From: Eutypa lata
Taxonomy: Eukaryota; Ascomycota; Sordariomycetes; Xylariales; Diatrypaceae
Assembly (NCBI GenBank): GCA_022661535.1
Contig: JAKULF010000006.1
Coordinates: forward strand, 62,001 to 126,000
Length of the DNA: 64,000 bases
Direction of reading: 5' to 3'
The notes under the pieces are model-generated. The model ran no database searches. It had not been told where the DNA came from and saw nothing but the letters and a program-made list of their open reading frames with translations. A program made the translations under genes and the position numbers. Shown in pieces: positions 50,209 to 61,396 of this stretch; the first letter of the stretch is position 1; each line of letters begins with the position of its first letter.

Positions 50209-52126
50209 CTAAAGTGTGCTGATCGGATCATAGTATTCGTACACCTTTCCGGCCTTTTCCCCGCTAGTTAGAATCGGCGAAGTAAATGTTGAAAGACCGC
50301 TCTGGCGGTCGTATGACTTGAAGCTGCGAGCCAGCCTCTTGCCACCGCCCCCGGGGAGGTCGACGACAAATTTGGGCATACAAAAACCCGCGATTGATCC
50401 TGTGAGCTCCTCCTCCATATCTAGAATGGTCCGTAAGGGAGTTCGGAGGTGCTCAATCGTATGAGTCATGTCGCATTGATATACATAATACTGTCCGGAT
50501 CATTGTATTCAGTATCCTCCTATTAGTGTGGTGGCGGGCATACTAGAACTTACTGGCTGGATAACCATATCCGCGAGCTTTCTGATGAGTGTCGACATTG
50601 CTGGGACATTGTCGTTGATGCCACGTAGTAGTACCGTCTGGTTTCGAACGGTCACGCCCGCTTGCAACAACTTGAGGCTCGCCTTCTCAGTGATCCATGA
50701 TATTTCACTGGGGTGGTTGAAATGGGTATGTAATGCCATGTGCTTGCCGGCCTGCTTGGCCTTATCCGACACACGGATCAGTGCTTTAGTCCACTCGTCG
50801 GCTGGGTCTAGGAACCGCTGCGGCGAAACTGCGAGTCCCTTGGAGGCAAAACGGAATCGTCGTATATTCGGTATGCTTATGAGCGTTTCGCCGATCCACT
50901 CGAGAACGTGAGGCGGCAGGTAGTACGCATCACCCCCGGAGACTACGATGTCCTGAAGCTCCTCATGGCTAGCGATATAGGCGAGTACCTTCGCTATCCG
51001 GGATTTTGCGAGCTTGAATGAATCCTTGTGGTGACGTTAACTCAGACTGCCCTTTTCAAGTTGGTATCGTGCTTACCTTAGTTACGAGTTCAGTGTCGGG
51101 TCCAACGCCGTACGCTCGTGTGCAATATAGGCAATGGACCGGACAAGAGTTAAGAGCTGTGTTTTCCGTTAGTCAATAAACTGTCTGATGTGGACTGTTA
51201 TCTCACGCAGAAAAAGAGCCTTATCGGGGTAGCGATGAACTAAACCATCAATAGCTGTGTCGTCCTTCTCATGTAGTGAGTCATATTCACCCACGGGGTG
51301 GTCTTCCACGATGATGGACTTCAAGGGAATGAATTGCCTGAATATGGGATCATTGGCAGGGTCCTTCCAATTCACTCTGCTCATAACATAGGGCCTTCTA
51401 CTTGTTAGTATATGCCACGAATTACAGTTGAAACTTAGGGAACATATATCATCCCAAAGGATTCAAGACCACTCACATTAGTCGTACGGCCATTGAGGAT
51501 TTCTTGATACCTTCGAAGATATCATTCATGAAGTAATCCCTACTTTGCATCTTGTTTGAACTACCATAGCAGGGTACTTCATCTGGGAGTACGTCTTCCA
51601 AGAACTTGGCTAATTTTTGATCCGTCTCGATGACGTTCTTTGGTGAAACTCATGGTTACTTAGGTACAGCTTAGCTTTACGAGATCTGACATACCTTTGT
51701 GCTCCATCTCCAGGATAAGAAATCCTCCGCGGGAACATCTTTGTACGGGGCGATGCCGCGCCAAAATTCGGGTTCCAACTGCCCTTCCTTCTCTTGTCTT
51801 TCGACTTTGTCGGGTTCCGCCGTAACGACGCCCGGTGGTGTCGACGTACCAACCAGTGGATTCAAGAGTGGAGTGTCTCCTGAATAACCACCTTGAGGAT
51901 TTTGAGGTATGATAAGTCGGTCATCTTTAACTGGGGTGCGATCGAATATTCGAGCGACGCATGGTGGTAACGACGGTTGGGCGGGCTCTACTGCACTTGC
52001 TGCTGATACGTGACGACGGGGGCCACTGAAGACGTTGCCCATAGCCGCATGGCTTATATTTAAGGCATTGGTGCAGTTTCTAAGGCGAGTTGAGCCCCGA
52101 TGGCTCCGTATCATATGAGACAGCAT
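50209..52126 (-). CDS. kamA: L-lysine 2,3-aminomutase (radical SAM, PLP)
   Basis: Six exons (51695-52126, 51477-51637, 51207-51397, 51077-51156, 50554-51024, 50209-50490) join without any stop to give 538 residues. The enzyme interconverts L-alpha-lysine and L-beta-lysine using SAM, a [4Fe-4S] cluster and PLP. The cluster motif CPVHCLYC gives Cys266, 270 and 273, followed by Arg275 (the carboxylate-binding Arg of the family). The PLP lysine is Lys496 in DLPGGGGK. Asp452 (QCDM) and Asp489, the two residues that bind the substrate epsilon-amino group, have the same spacing to each other (37) and to the PLP lysine (7) as Asp293, Asp330 and Lys337 of the clostridial enzyme. SGGDAYYL and HTHFNHP are also conserved. 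About 100 extra N-terminal residues begin Arg/Ser-rich (MLSHMIRSHRGSTRLRNC), suggesting mitochondrial import. All five introns have good splice sites, and the flanks are pseudogenes. Confidence 0.92.
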
Positions 52127-55100
52127 CTGGCTGGAGTTAGCAACGTCGAAACAAAGACGTCTCTATAGAGAATTATGTGGTGGAAATGGAGCCTGCTTAC
52201 ATTGGTTGAATGGTTTCTAGATGGCAGCTATCTTTACGGTCAGCCGTTCCGTAGGCTTTGAGTGAAGAGAGTGATACGGCTTGAGGTCTTCTTCCTTGTG
52301 TATAATGCCTTGGTAATTTCCCAGGAAATCTTGGGATGAAACCCCGACTGTACTTAAAACTGACAGTCTGAGACGTTGTTTAGCTACCAAGTGAACTAGA
52401 AGTAAATGCGAATGATGTAGTTAAGCGAAATAGGGGTAAGAGGCGGACTATCTATCCTTACACGAGAAGAACGTGACGTGTTTAAACGACCTGTGCCGGA
52501 TGGAAATGGTCCTGGGAGGCACGTTAGCTCATAACTATTGAGATAACAGTAATAAGCAAAGCCTGCAGTTTCCTGGCTGATTCGACCGATGACTCTAGAA
52601 AGAGAACCACACAGACAAAGACGTAATATGCGGAGTAGACACTTACTGGTAGAGACTAAGAAACTCCCCCTTCTTGATTTCTTATATACACGGGCTTCCG
52701 ATGAGAAAGGGGGTCACGAGTATCGATATGTTAGGAGGACACAAGGGCCAGATATAGACTTCTTAATATGGAGCAGACTGAGGGACATAGGAGACCTCTC
52801 AGCACAGCTACTAAGAGAAGTTCTCGGACCCGACAGCTCGTCTATTCTTACCTGCATGTATTGATGCGGAGGCTCGCACCCACTAGCCCCGCAAGATCCA
52901 TTTTCATTATAGCAACCTGTAAGCTTTCCCGTGCCTCCATGCGGGCCTAGTCATGGAAACGCTATTTGTCTCTGCATGTCACCCTCGAAGAGGGTGCAGA
53001 GGCGAAGACTCGACATATTCCGGGATATATACCTATACGGCAACCTTGGGGACCCTCGATGAGATGTGAGGAGACACCGACAACCATACGGGTCATGCAG
53101 TTCGTCCTGTGGGCCGCCGCGTGTCATTGTGTGATCAAGTAGCCAATACTCCGGCTTGTCACTGGATAGACCGGTATATAAATGTCGGTTCTAGAGGTCA
53201 TTTGCCTCGTTTCTACTGCCTGCCATCTCGTCGACGAGGATTCTCAATAAGAATTCTCGACATATGGTGCTTCTTATTCATAGTCCTTCTACAGACTGTA
53301 TGGTCCTTTACCCCCTGGACCCCGTTGAATCATCAAATGCTGTATATCATCATACCTAGCCACCGTACTTTCACATTTGAGTCCCGTGAGCCATGTCGGT
53401 TCTAACAGTGGATGGTCGTTACCTTGGATCCTTGATTTAATTCCTGCAGTGTACTGGCCTACAGGCTCGGGATCGAGACGCCCTTCCCCGGGATCTGACC
53501 CTCCATACGTACGTGAAAACGGCTATTATTCGACAGAGAGACTTGATCGGCATTTGGTGACTGGAACATTGCGCCTGCTGGACAGTCGAGTTCTAGGTCA
53601 TGACCACATCAGTAGAGCTAAAGCTGGTACGGATCCCTGTTCGCGAGTTCTGCGGCGTCACCGAACTTGCCTTTAGTCTCGGAATTTCACGCATATCGAA
53701 GCTGTCTTAAGCGAGCCAGCATGTAAGCAGCATCCCGCTCCATGCGGGTGCTTTTATGGAGGGAAACATCTCCGTCAAGCATCGGTAGTAGAGACATACA
53801 GTTGTTCATGCTATACCTGATGCTTTAGTCAAACATCCGTCTTCTCTGCCTTCAAACCGAGACGTTCAGGGATATGGTATTGCTTATATTTTGATTGGTT
53901 TCCATCCAGATGGTAAGCCCCTAATTTCATTCTCTCTGCCCAACTGTGGGGTGAAAAGAGGCGCCTCTACTGCATGCAGCCCATAAATCATGACGGCGTT
54001 AAAAGGATTGGTCTTCGGTGCGGCAGTTCCACATACCCATAACAACAAGCGCTTCTTGGTGTTATAGTAGCCCGCTTGGGACCTACTGTTGATGGCTCGG
54101 GACCATGACAAGGCATATGCATCTTCGTTGAGAAACGCGTGGCAACTGGTCAGATAAGCACACGTATTCTACTATACGGGTATTATGCATAAGACCTGTG
54201 TATCCCAGTCTTTCATTCGTCTTTCAGTAACGTCTTAACCGATGCATAGGGCATACTACCTCTCCCTCCTAGCTCGTTCCACCAGTTAGAGATCTAGATG
54301 TTCAAGTTCTCTCGCATTGTGGCACGCCTCCAGCCCTGAGGAGTTGGCTAGACATTTAGGTTCTTACGCTGGGGATGGGGAAAGCAGCAGTTCGAACCGA
54401 TTGACATGTGCTCCTTAGCTAGATCTCGATCAAGTAAGGTTATAAGCCGGATGCGCACACGGGTTCTTCCTACAGAACTGCTGTATTTTCCTCATAAAGC
54501 ACTGTGACAATGCTGGTGAACCCAAAGGATTTCCGGGTGATGACACCTGCACATCACTTCAGCAGGATTCATACCGAACACGAGAACATTTTAGCACATA
54601 ATCGATTTCATAGTTTTTGTTGGTGGCGCAATAGAGAGAGAGTTTCATTGCAGATATGCAGCTAGATACATTAGTTAGGATATAGTTTAGACTGCGCTAT
54701 ATGGGGGTCAGAGATGAAGACATCACCTCTTTCATTTTGGGAGGCGGCGTTTTTTCGGTGGGGACTAAACGGGTGGATGTATGAGAAGATCAACTTTGAT
54801 GGAACATGATGGAGTATGGAATATGGAGTATGGAGAAGGGTGGATGGAGGCCATACATCTTAAAAGACATAGATAGGGTGGGACAAGATTGGGAAGCTCT
54901 TGTTAATGCATAACTGCAGTTGTAACCACCCAACGTCGTACGGGACTGCATACCCTGCATGGCCGTGTTGTCAGGCGATTCATTATTGGTTACTTGCATT
55001 CACATCAAGCTTCTAATTGGCTCAATACTAGCCGTTCCGAAGTGTCGGCACCAAATAATGTTGAGGCCCTGATCTGAAAGGCAATGAGCATCACTCTTTT

Positions 55101-56059
55101 GGAGTCAAATTGAAGGATGAGATAAATATCCTAGCACAAGTTGGTGGATAAGTCGATGCACTATAACGCTATGAAAAAGGGTCTCTTGTCATTGTGTCAT
55201 GTCCAAGTCCCCTCAAGTAGTTGTAGCCCCCTCCCCCCTCTACTTGTTTGCGCCTCAGGGAGTATACCCAGGATTTAAAGGAGATCCTACTGTCATTATT
55301 CCCATGAGTAGTAAGTAGTTATTGATACATCCTACCAGTTTACTACTTTTAATCAATATCCATAATTCGTTATAGTCATGTGTTCTATTATTACTGTTGC
55401 CTAGGTCTCGCAGCAAAATCGGGGCGTCTGGTCAACCACCATGGTGTATAGTAAGAAGATCCGACAGAATGGTACGCTTGAATAACAAAAAAAGCACTTC
55501 TCCACCGGCGAGGGTCTGCAGAATCGGCGGCGCGGCCCGCTCTCCCCAGTAAGGTCAAAGAGTATTGTTCACCATCCCGATGGTCTGGTCTTGTCAGTTA
55601 CCTATTATTAGGGTATGGGCTCGAGGTATTACAGAATGTAATTTAAAGTCATCTGGTAATACTTTGCATATACTTGCTGCTCATTAAAACCGATCTCTCT
55701 CTTCTCGTGATTAAGGGGCGTAGCCATTGGCCATAGATAATTGTGCCTAATCTAGAGTGTCAGCGGAAGCTCTGCTTTCGTGAACGACATTGCAGATGTG
55801 CTGCATTAGCGGCTGCCGTTGGGAAAAGGAGCCCTCGGAGGACCCAGAATTGTGTAATGGCCTCTGATCTGTGGCCATATCGGGTAACAACGAAGCTGCT
55901 GGTGCTGGAGTCATGACCCATCCTCGTACAGGGGGATATAGCAGGCCAACTATGCTTCTGTGTGAACTTTTAACAATCAACCGACCTGGCTAAAGCGAAG
56001 CGCTTCTAACAACCTCAATGTGCCATTTCTAGCAGTTCATACATAGTGATTCGGCCTAG
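52127..56059. other. 3.9-kb gene-poor region
   Basis: No intact gene is recognised on either strand. Moderately open stretches occur at 52,589-52,864, 53,109-53,676 and 55,747-55,980, but none shows a family motif or a convincing start with splice sites. A TATAAA-like word followed by a CT-rich leader occurs near 53,174 and may mark the front of a lost gene. Base composition is not strongly AT-rich. Confidence 0.5.
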
Positions 56060-56323
56060 CTCCGCATCTGTTGGCTCTTGGAGGGCTACGCTGACAACGG
56101 GACGGCCCAGGTTGTCGTATACGGACCCAACAACAGTCTGGGCAAGAAGATCTACGAGAAAAGATTCGAGCGAGAGTAGATAAAACAAGATACATTATGC
56201 GATGTGTTCCGATCTCATTGGGACGGCCGGCAAATATTCATCATAGTCGGCGACTATGACACTAGGAATGTTCCAGACTGTCTACATAGCTACCTAGCCG
56301 ATGTGATGATAGTACATGAGTAG
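56060..56323 (+). pseudogene. Unidentified coding remnant
   Basis: One frame stays open for about 87 codons except for a single TAG after KKIYEKRFERE. It includes NGTAQVVVYGPNNSLGKK before the stop and RQIFIIVGDYDTRNVPDCLH after it. The alternation of hydrophobic beta-like segments and charged turns looks protein-coding, but I do not recognise the family. No ATG or splice context could be assigned. It may equally be chance. Confidence 0.3.
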
Positions 56324-57874
56324 CCCAAGCTGGAGCCTCTCTCTCTCGTAGTCCATCATACTTAGCTGCATATCTCGGCTCTTCAGCCGATCTCTGATCG
56401 ATGGTGGAGAATCAGTCAAGTTATTGCTGGCTTTTGCTTCCAATCCAACTCAAATCGGTTGGGATATGAATCTCGATTCTCGCTGTTACCTACCTAGGAT
56501 GCCCGTGGTTGAGCAGTACCCTCTACTAGGCATCAGTCGCCGCTTATCATAGTGCTCCGAATGATTGCGAGGAATATCCAGAAAGTTCAGGATTCCCACT
56601 GAGTGAGAAGGTTGGAAGTACCTGGTTGCAATGGGAAAAACTGTACTAGTACGCAAATGTCCTTGGGGGGGTGAGATTTGTAGGAAATTTGGAACTAGGG
56701 TTGTCACCCCTGAGAGTGAGTATTTACAACATGTTGCAACTCTCTTCTATGCACGGTGATATCTTTTAAGTACCTATACAACTTAAAGAAAGTCTTCTAT
56801 TCTTATAGGGTTATCTGTAGGGGAGGACTAACACTTGGCCTTTTGACTTGGCAACCTACACTATGTAGCATGCGCACAGAGTTGGGAGAAGGCCCTAGAA
56901 ACTTGAGTCTATTATGGTAACTATGAAGAGTCTGCTGTGAACTTGAGGTAACAAGAACTTCTCGAGTCTTCCAGAAGTCAGCATACATTTAGGTTCGGAT
57001 AAGCTCTAATGCATTAGGTGACAGCCGGACATTTGATGGATTCCTTCGTCATTTAAAGACATCTTCTTACAGCCCCTGAACACCGGTTAAGAGCCCGAAG
57101 TCCAATAGGTGACTGGTAGATAAATGTAGCGCCATTCGTAACGCCCTGCCTGTCAAATGTTGGCACTCGAATTTCCTCAGATCAAAGGCAAAAACCCATG
57201 CCAATCTCTACATCTTTGTTGTCAGCCTGCTTTCTACATAACTGCCTACATAGTTATCTCAAAATATAACCCCAATACCATGTTACGAGTATAAGCAAGA
57301 CCGCAGAGCTAAACGCCTTTGAACGAGCCCCAGTGGCCAGGAAGAGTTACGTTTATTGAGTACCTGTCGAGATTACATACTGTAAACATACAGTTTGTTA
57401 CACTGAATGTAATTCTTTATTAGCTACGGATCATTGTAGGCTTAAATTAGGCTCTGGCTAGAAATCTACACGAAATTCTTAAGGAGCCTCAGACCAATCT
57501 GCCTCTTGATTGGTTATCGGCAAGTATCTGCAGGGCCTATAAGATCCTTGAATTTTAAGGATCTTGGTTTTTTGATCCATGGTCATCATGAGTATAGTTA
57601 TCACCTATAATAAGATCCCAAGTGCACAGACCTCCCTAAATGACGCCTGTACCTTATTGCTTTTTCCGTGACAGTAGCTAAACTCATAAGTTCCTTCCGA
57701 AACTGAGAGGAATGTGTCTCATTAGATAGGTCTGTCGACACTGGGGGGTTATAATACCCGAGTGCACGACTGAACCTGTTGATGTGAGGGTTTCGTTCTT
57801 AACACATCACTTGAGCAAACCTGAAAGGACGTTTATACGACCATTCATGGAAGAATAGATCGAGCCCTATCCAA
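56324..57874. other. Gene-poor region downstream of rpb7
   Basis: No coding region is supported. The part closest to 57,874 should contain the rpb7 3' untranslated region. Confidence 0.5.
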
Positions 57875-58568
57875 CTAGAACTGTAGAGTTCTTTGGAGAG
57901 ATGTCAGTCTGAGATTCAAAGATGAGGAATAGTAGCTTGGAAGGGGGAAATACCCGAGATAATCCTCCTTAATACTACCAATAGCCCAAAGTTCACCAAC
58001 CTCGGCACGGGTACCTAAAATCTTGACTCGCACGTGAGTGGTGACTTCGATGACAATATCATCATTGTTAGTGAACTGTGGTGGCGTAGCGTTGGGGTCC
58101 CATTTGATATCTGAGGGTATCAACTGAATACATTGTTAATTGTATACCTAGCAGTAGGGTTATATCTGCAACGTACGTGCGTAGAGACAAAGATGCGAAG
58201 AGGCCCAGCATCGGCAAAGAAACCGTGTTGGTTGACAGACGTGACAACGGCATCAACCTGGATTGCGGTTTAGAAAAACAGATACTACGTAAAGTCCAAG
58301 AAGGGTGGGTATGGTTTACCGTTTCACCCTTAAAAGGCCTCCATACAACAGCACGATAGTTGACGGTGAATTCGGCAAGGCCGCTGCTGGGAAGGATGCG
58401 TCCCTCAGAGACGGTGAAGCTATCCATGATGGTGATTATATAGTAACTTCCAGTGCAAGTGCCCTCAACATCCCGCAGCAACTTGCTGGTAACCAGGTCG
58501 TGCATATTCTTGCCGAAGTAGGAAGGATGCAAGGTGACATTGCGTTCGCATTCCATGATGAAGAACAT
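57875..58568 (-). CDS. rpb7: RNA polymerase II subunit Rpb7
   Basis: Exons 58320-58568, 58177-58257 and 57954-58123, plus a proposed 16-base last exon 57875-57890, give 171 residues, exactly the length of yeast Rpb7. Rpb7 pairs with Rpb4 in the stalk of RNA polymerase II and binds emerging RNA. The N-terminal RNP-like domain has VTLHPSYFGKNMHDLV, VEGTCTGSYYIITIMD, GLAEFTVNYRAVVWRPFKGE. After two introns the S1/OB domain follows (VDAVVTSVNQHGFFADAGPL, HLIPSDIKWDPNATPPQF, VRVKILGTRAEVGELWAIGS, IKEDYLG). If the last weak intron (GTATTT to CAAAG) is not removed, the frame continues for a total of 192 residues with a Ser/Leu-rich tail. Without splicing, no frame covers the protein. The start MFFIMECER differs from the MFFLxxLE typical of the family. 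Confidence 0.9.
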
Positions 58569-59908
58569 GATGGCGGTGTATTGTGTAGGATGATTGGTCA
58601 AAAGAACCAAAAACTGTAGCTTCTGAGGGAGTGAAGAAGTGGTCGTAACCAAAGTAGTCCTGTCGCTCTATCCAATGAAAACAGGTACGCGCCGAAAGAT
58701 CTCGTCTCGAATTCAAAGGGCAAGGATCGCTATTGCCGTCCTCGCCGTCGCGCAGGGTACGATGTCGAGATTGAGATTGGGGTCGGATAATGAATCGGCG
58801 CAGAGGGTCTACTAAAAGTTCGAGGTCGCCTCACAACTGTCAAAGCGCGTGTTTCCAACTAAATGGTCGGGCAGGCGCACTGTTAGAGAGAACAGAGAAG
58901 CATTAGGAAAGAAAGTAAGAAGCGACTGGAATGAAGTGCTGCAATCAGTATGTATGTAGATGTAGATGTAGATAGACTTGGTAGAATTAGAATTTTGAGG
59001 ACAGGAAAAAGAAGAAGCGTACCTATTGTTCATCGGTGTGGGGCAGGGTCAGCCAGCCAAAGGCTGAAAGAACAGAACAATACCCTCCGATAAAGTCGCC
59101 TTTTTTCTCTTGCAGGTATGTCCCTTTGAAGATGGGGATTAAAATAGTGATCAATCGACGACAATGCTGTCGTTGTTCATATGCAGGACGGGAGTCTGAA
59201 GCTATGGTTATCTAACTACATACAGTAGCACTTCCCAGCTCTAGCGCTCTATGTACGATACCTACATACCTATCCGTAGGTGCATAGGTAGCTGTAGCCT
59301 CTAGCACTACCTAGCTTACCTAATCAACACTAGGGGCACAGCTGGCAGCCTCAGCCTTGGTGTATGGAATATTTGTATTGTACATGCCGACAGTCCCATG
59401 TATCTGTATCAAAGATGCTTCAGGTATTAAGATATTGTAATCAATTTCTTCAAGGTGGCTATTATTGGTTTATTTTATCTACCTTTTGCTTTATCCTACA
59501 TAGTTATGTAAAATAGATTTTCAATTAACACAAGTTAAGTTATATCTTAGAGCTCTAGTTACAATGTTACATTATTATAAGAGCTGTTAATCCGGGGGTG
59601 GTCTGATTAATAGCGGGACCCGTCAACCTCAACAACCATCGACATAGCAGCATTTTGAATTTCCATCTTACCCAACTTAACTTCTTTTTTAACTACCAAC
59701 CTACATAACTACATGTAGCCCGAGATTTCTATACCAGCAACACAACACCTACAAGATTATTGTATAACCATCAATACATGCAACCAACGAGTTCATTGTC
59801 TTCTTCGAGGGCAATACGCAACCGAGCCCTGTTTCGCCGCCGTCGCCCTCGTCAATGCACCTTGGCAACCTTGGGTACTTAACTAGGTAGTTCGCAATTG
59901 TTACCATT
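58569..59908. other. Divergent intergenic region between rpb7 and mpo1
   Basis: No gene is recognised. A GC-richer patch directly upstream of rpb7 (58,620-58,830) may be its 5' leader. The rest is AT-rich with TACCTA words. Confidence 0.55.
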
Positions 59909-60666
59909 ATGGCTCTCAACCTCGAGAGACAGCTCACCTTCGTAAGTCTAGACTAGGCTTGTTCATCCATTTTCTTCTCTTGACAATACTTGCTAATCAT
60001 CGTCTTGTTCTTCCAAACAGTATGGTGCGTATCACCACGACTCGACAAATATTGTCATTCATATGATATGCGTTCCCTTAATTCTCTTCACTGGATTCAC
60101 CATGGTAAGTTACCACCTATTCCGAACCAAATTATTTAAGCCTCGTTAAATTTCTAGCCAACGAACTATCGGATTTACAAGTATTGCTAACGGCCTGAGT
60201 GAAGGCTGCAAACACCGGTGATCTGATCCCTATTCCCGACTTCTTGACCATTCCCAACCTCAACCCCAACCTCGGCACCATCGCGGCTTTGACCTGGGGC
60301 GGTTTATACGTGCTCCTAGAACCCGTAGCTGGGACCGCCTTAGCTTTGATATGTCTTGGAGCCGCCGCCGCGTCTAATCACCTCCTTTCCGTATATCCCG
60401 CCCTTACGAACCAAGTCGCCATCATCACACATATAATATGCTGGCTTTGTCAGTTTGTCGGCCACGGCGCATTCGAGGGTCGAGCCCCGGCTTTACTGGA
60501 TAATCTGGTCCAGGCCATCTTCCTAGCTCCCCTCTTTGTCTGGCTGGAGCTGCTCTTCAAATTCGGGTATAGGCGAGAGCTACGACAGCGCGTCGAGAAG
60601 GCTGTGCAAGTTGAGGTTGCTAAGTTCAGGTCCAACAAGGCTGCAAAGAATGGCAAAGCCCAGTGA
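59909..60666 (+). CDS. mpo1: Mpo1-like ER dioxygenase (DUF962)
   Basis: Three exons (59909-59941, 60021-60104, 60205-60666) encode about 192 residues. Yeast Mpo1 is an iron-dependent dioxygenase in the ER that shortens 2-hydroxypalmitic acid during phytosphingosine breakdown. Exon 1 codes only 11 residues (MALNLERQLTF). Exon 2 gives YGAYHHDSTNIVIHMICVPL with the conserved His16, His17 and His25. Exon 3 gives ICWLCQFVGHGAFEGRAPAL with His127 and the family-defining QFVGHGxFE. Hydrophobic spans at about 22-38, 66-96, 110-124 and 140-156 fit a multi-pass ER protein, and the C-terminus is basic. The histidine pattern is complete, so an active enzyme is likely. The substrate is inferred from yeast. 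Confidence 0.92.
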
Positions 60667-61396
60667 GGTTAACAGATGAAGCCACCATGTGCTCAGGTTA
60701 CACCGCCACCCAAAGGGAACCTATTTGGATTCCACCCGAGATTGTCGGTCCTCTGTGCGGCCCGGATCCAAGAGGAATTACCTAGCCTCATGGCTAAGTT
60801 CAGCATAGCATGCGGCTCCACTTACCGTTGGAAGAGGCACCGAAAGCTATAGAAATCGCGAGTGCCGCCCAGGACTACAAGTATGAGGGATGATCATCGA
60901 CGAAACATCTCACGGTAGCGGCCATCTCGTGTTGGATGATGATCCCGAAAGGTATTAGAGGTGCTTGCAATAGCGTCACTGTTACCCGTACTACCTCGCG
61001 TGGTCGGTCGCATTGCAGCCCCCAAGAACACGAAAGCTATTAAGTATCGAGCTAAGTTATCTGTGGTGCGGTTCACTTTCTAACTTCTTGTAACACCATT
61101 CCGGAACTATAGTTTTATCTAAGTGCTATAACGCAAGAAGCGTAGCGGGCACGTTCCTAACGTTTAATTATATATGTATATACTGAGATAGATCCGTCTT
61201 GTTAATATTAAAGCGTACTATTAGAGTAAATATATTGACACGAAAGCAGAAATTAATAAGACAGCGTTGCCGCAGTCGAAAATCCTTCATATTTAGACTA
61301 TACCAGTTACATCAACGCCCGACTTACCTGTTAGTAGATCCATCCTTGACCAATCGCGCGTATAAACCTACCTATACGAAATTAGGCGCGTTAATG
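60667..61396. other. Convergent intergenic region
   Basis: No gene is seen. It lies between the 3' ends of mpo1 and the Cys-rich hypothetical gene, and an AT-rich patch sits near 61,160-61,260. Confidence 0.6.

Noticed and set aside
39586..52126. Secondary-metabolite gene cluster suggested by the FAD monooxygenase, membrane protein and aminomutase
   Set aside because: The monooxygenase and membrane gene are decayed, and no synthase, synthetase or cluster regulator is visible.
53109..53676. Possible secreted-protein gene after a TATAAA-like word
   Set aside because: The hydrophobic stretch (WCFLFIVLLQTVW) is not in frame with a good ATG and nothing downstream matches a known family.
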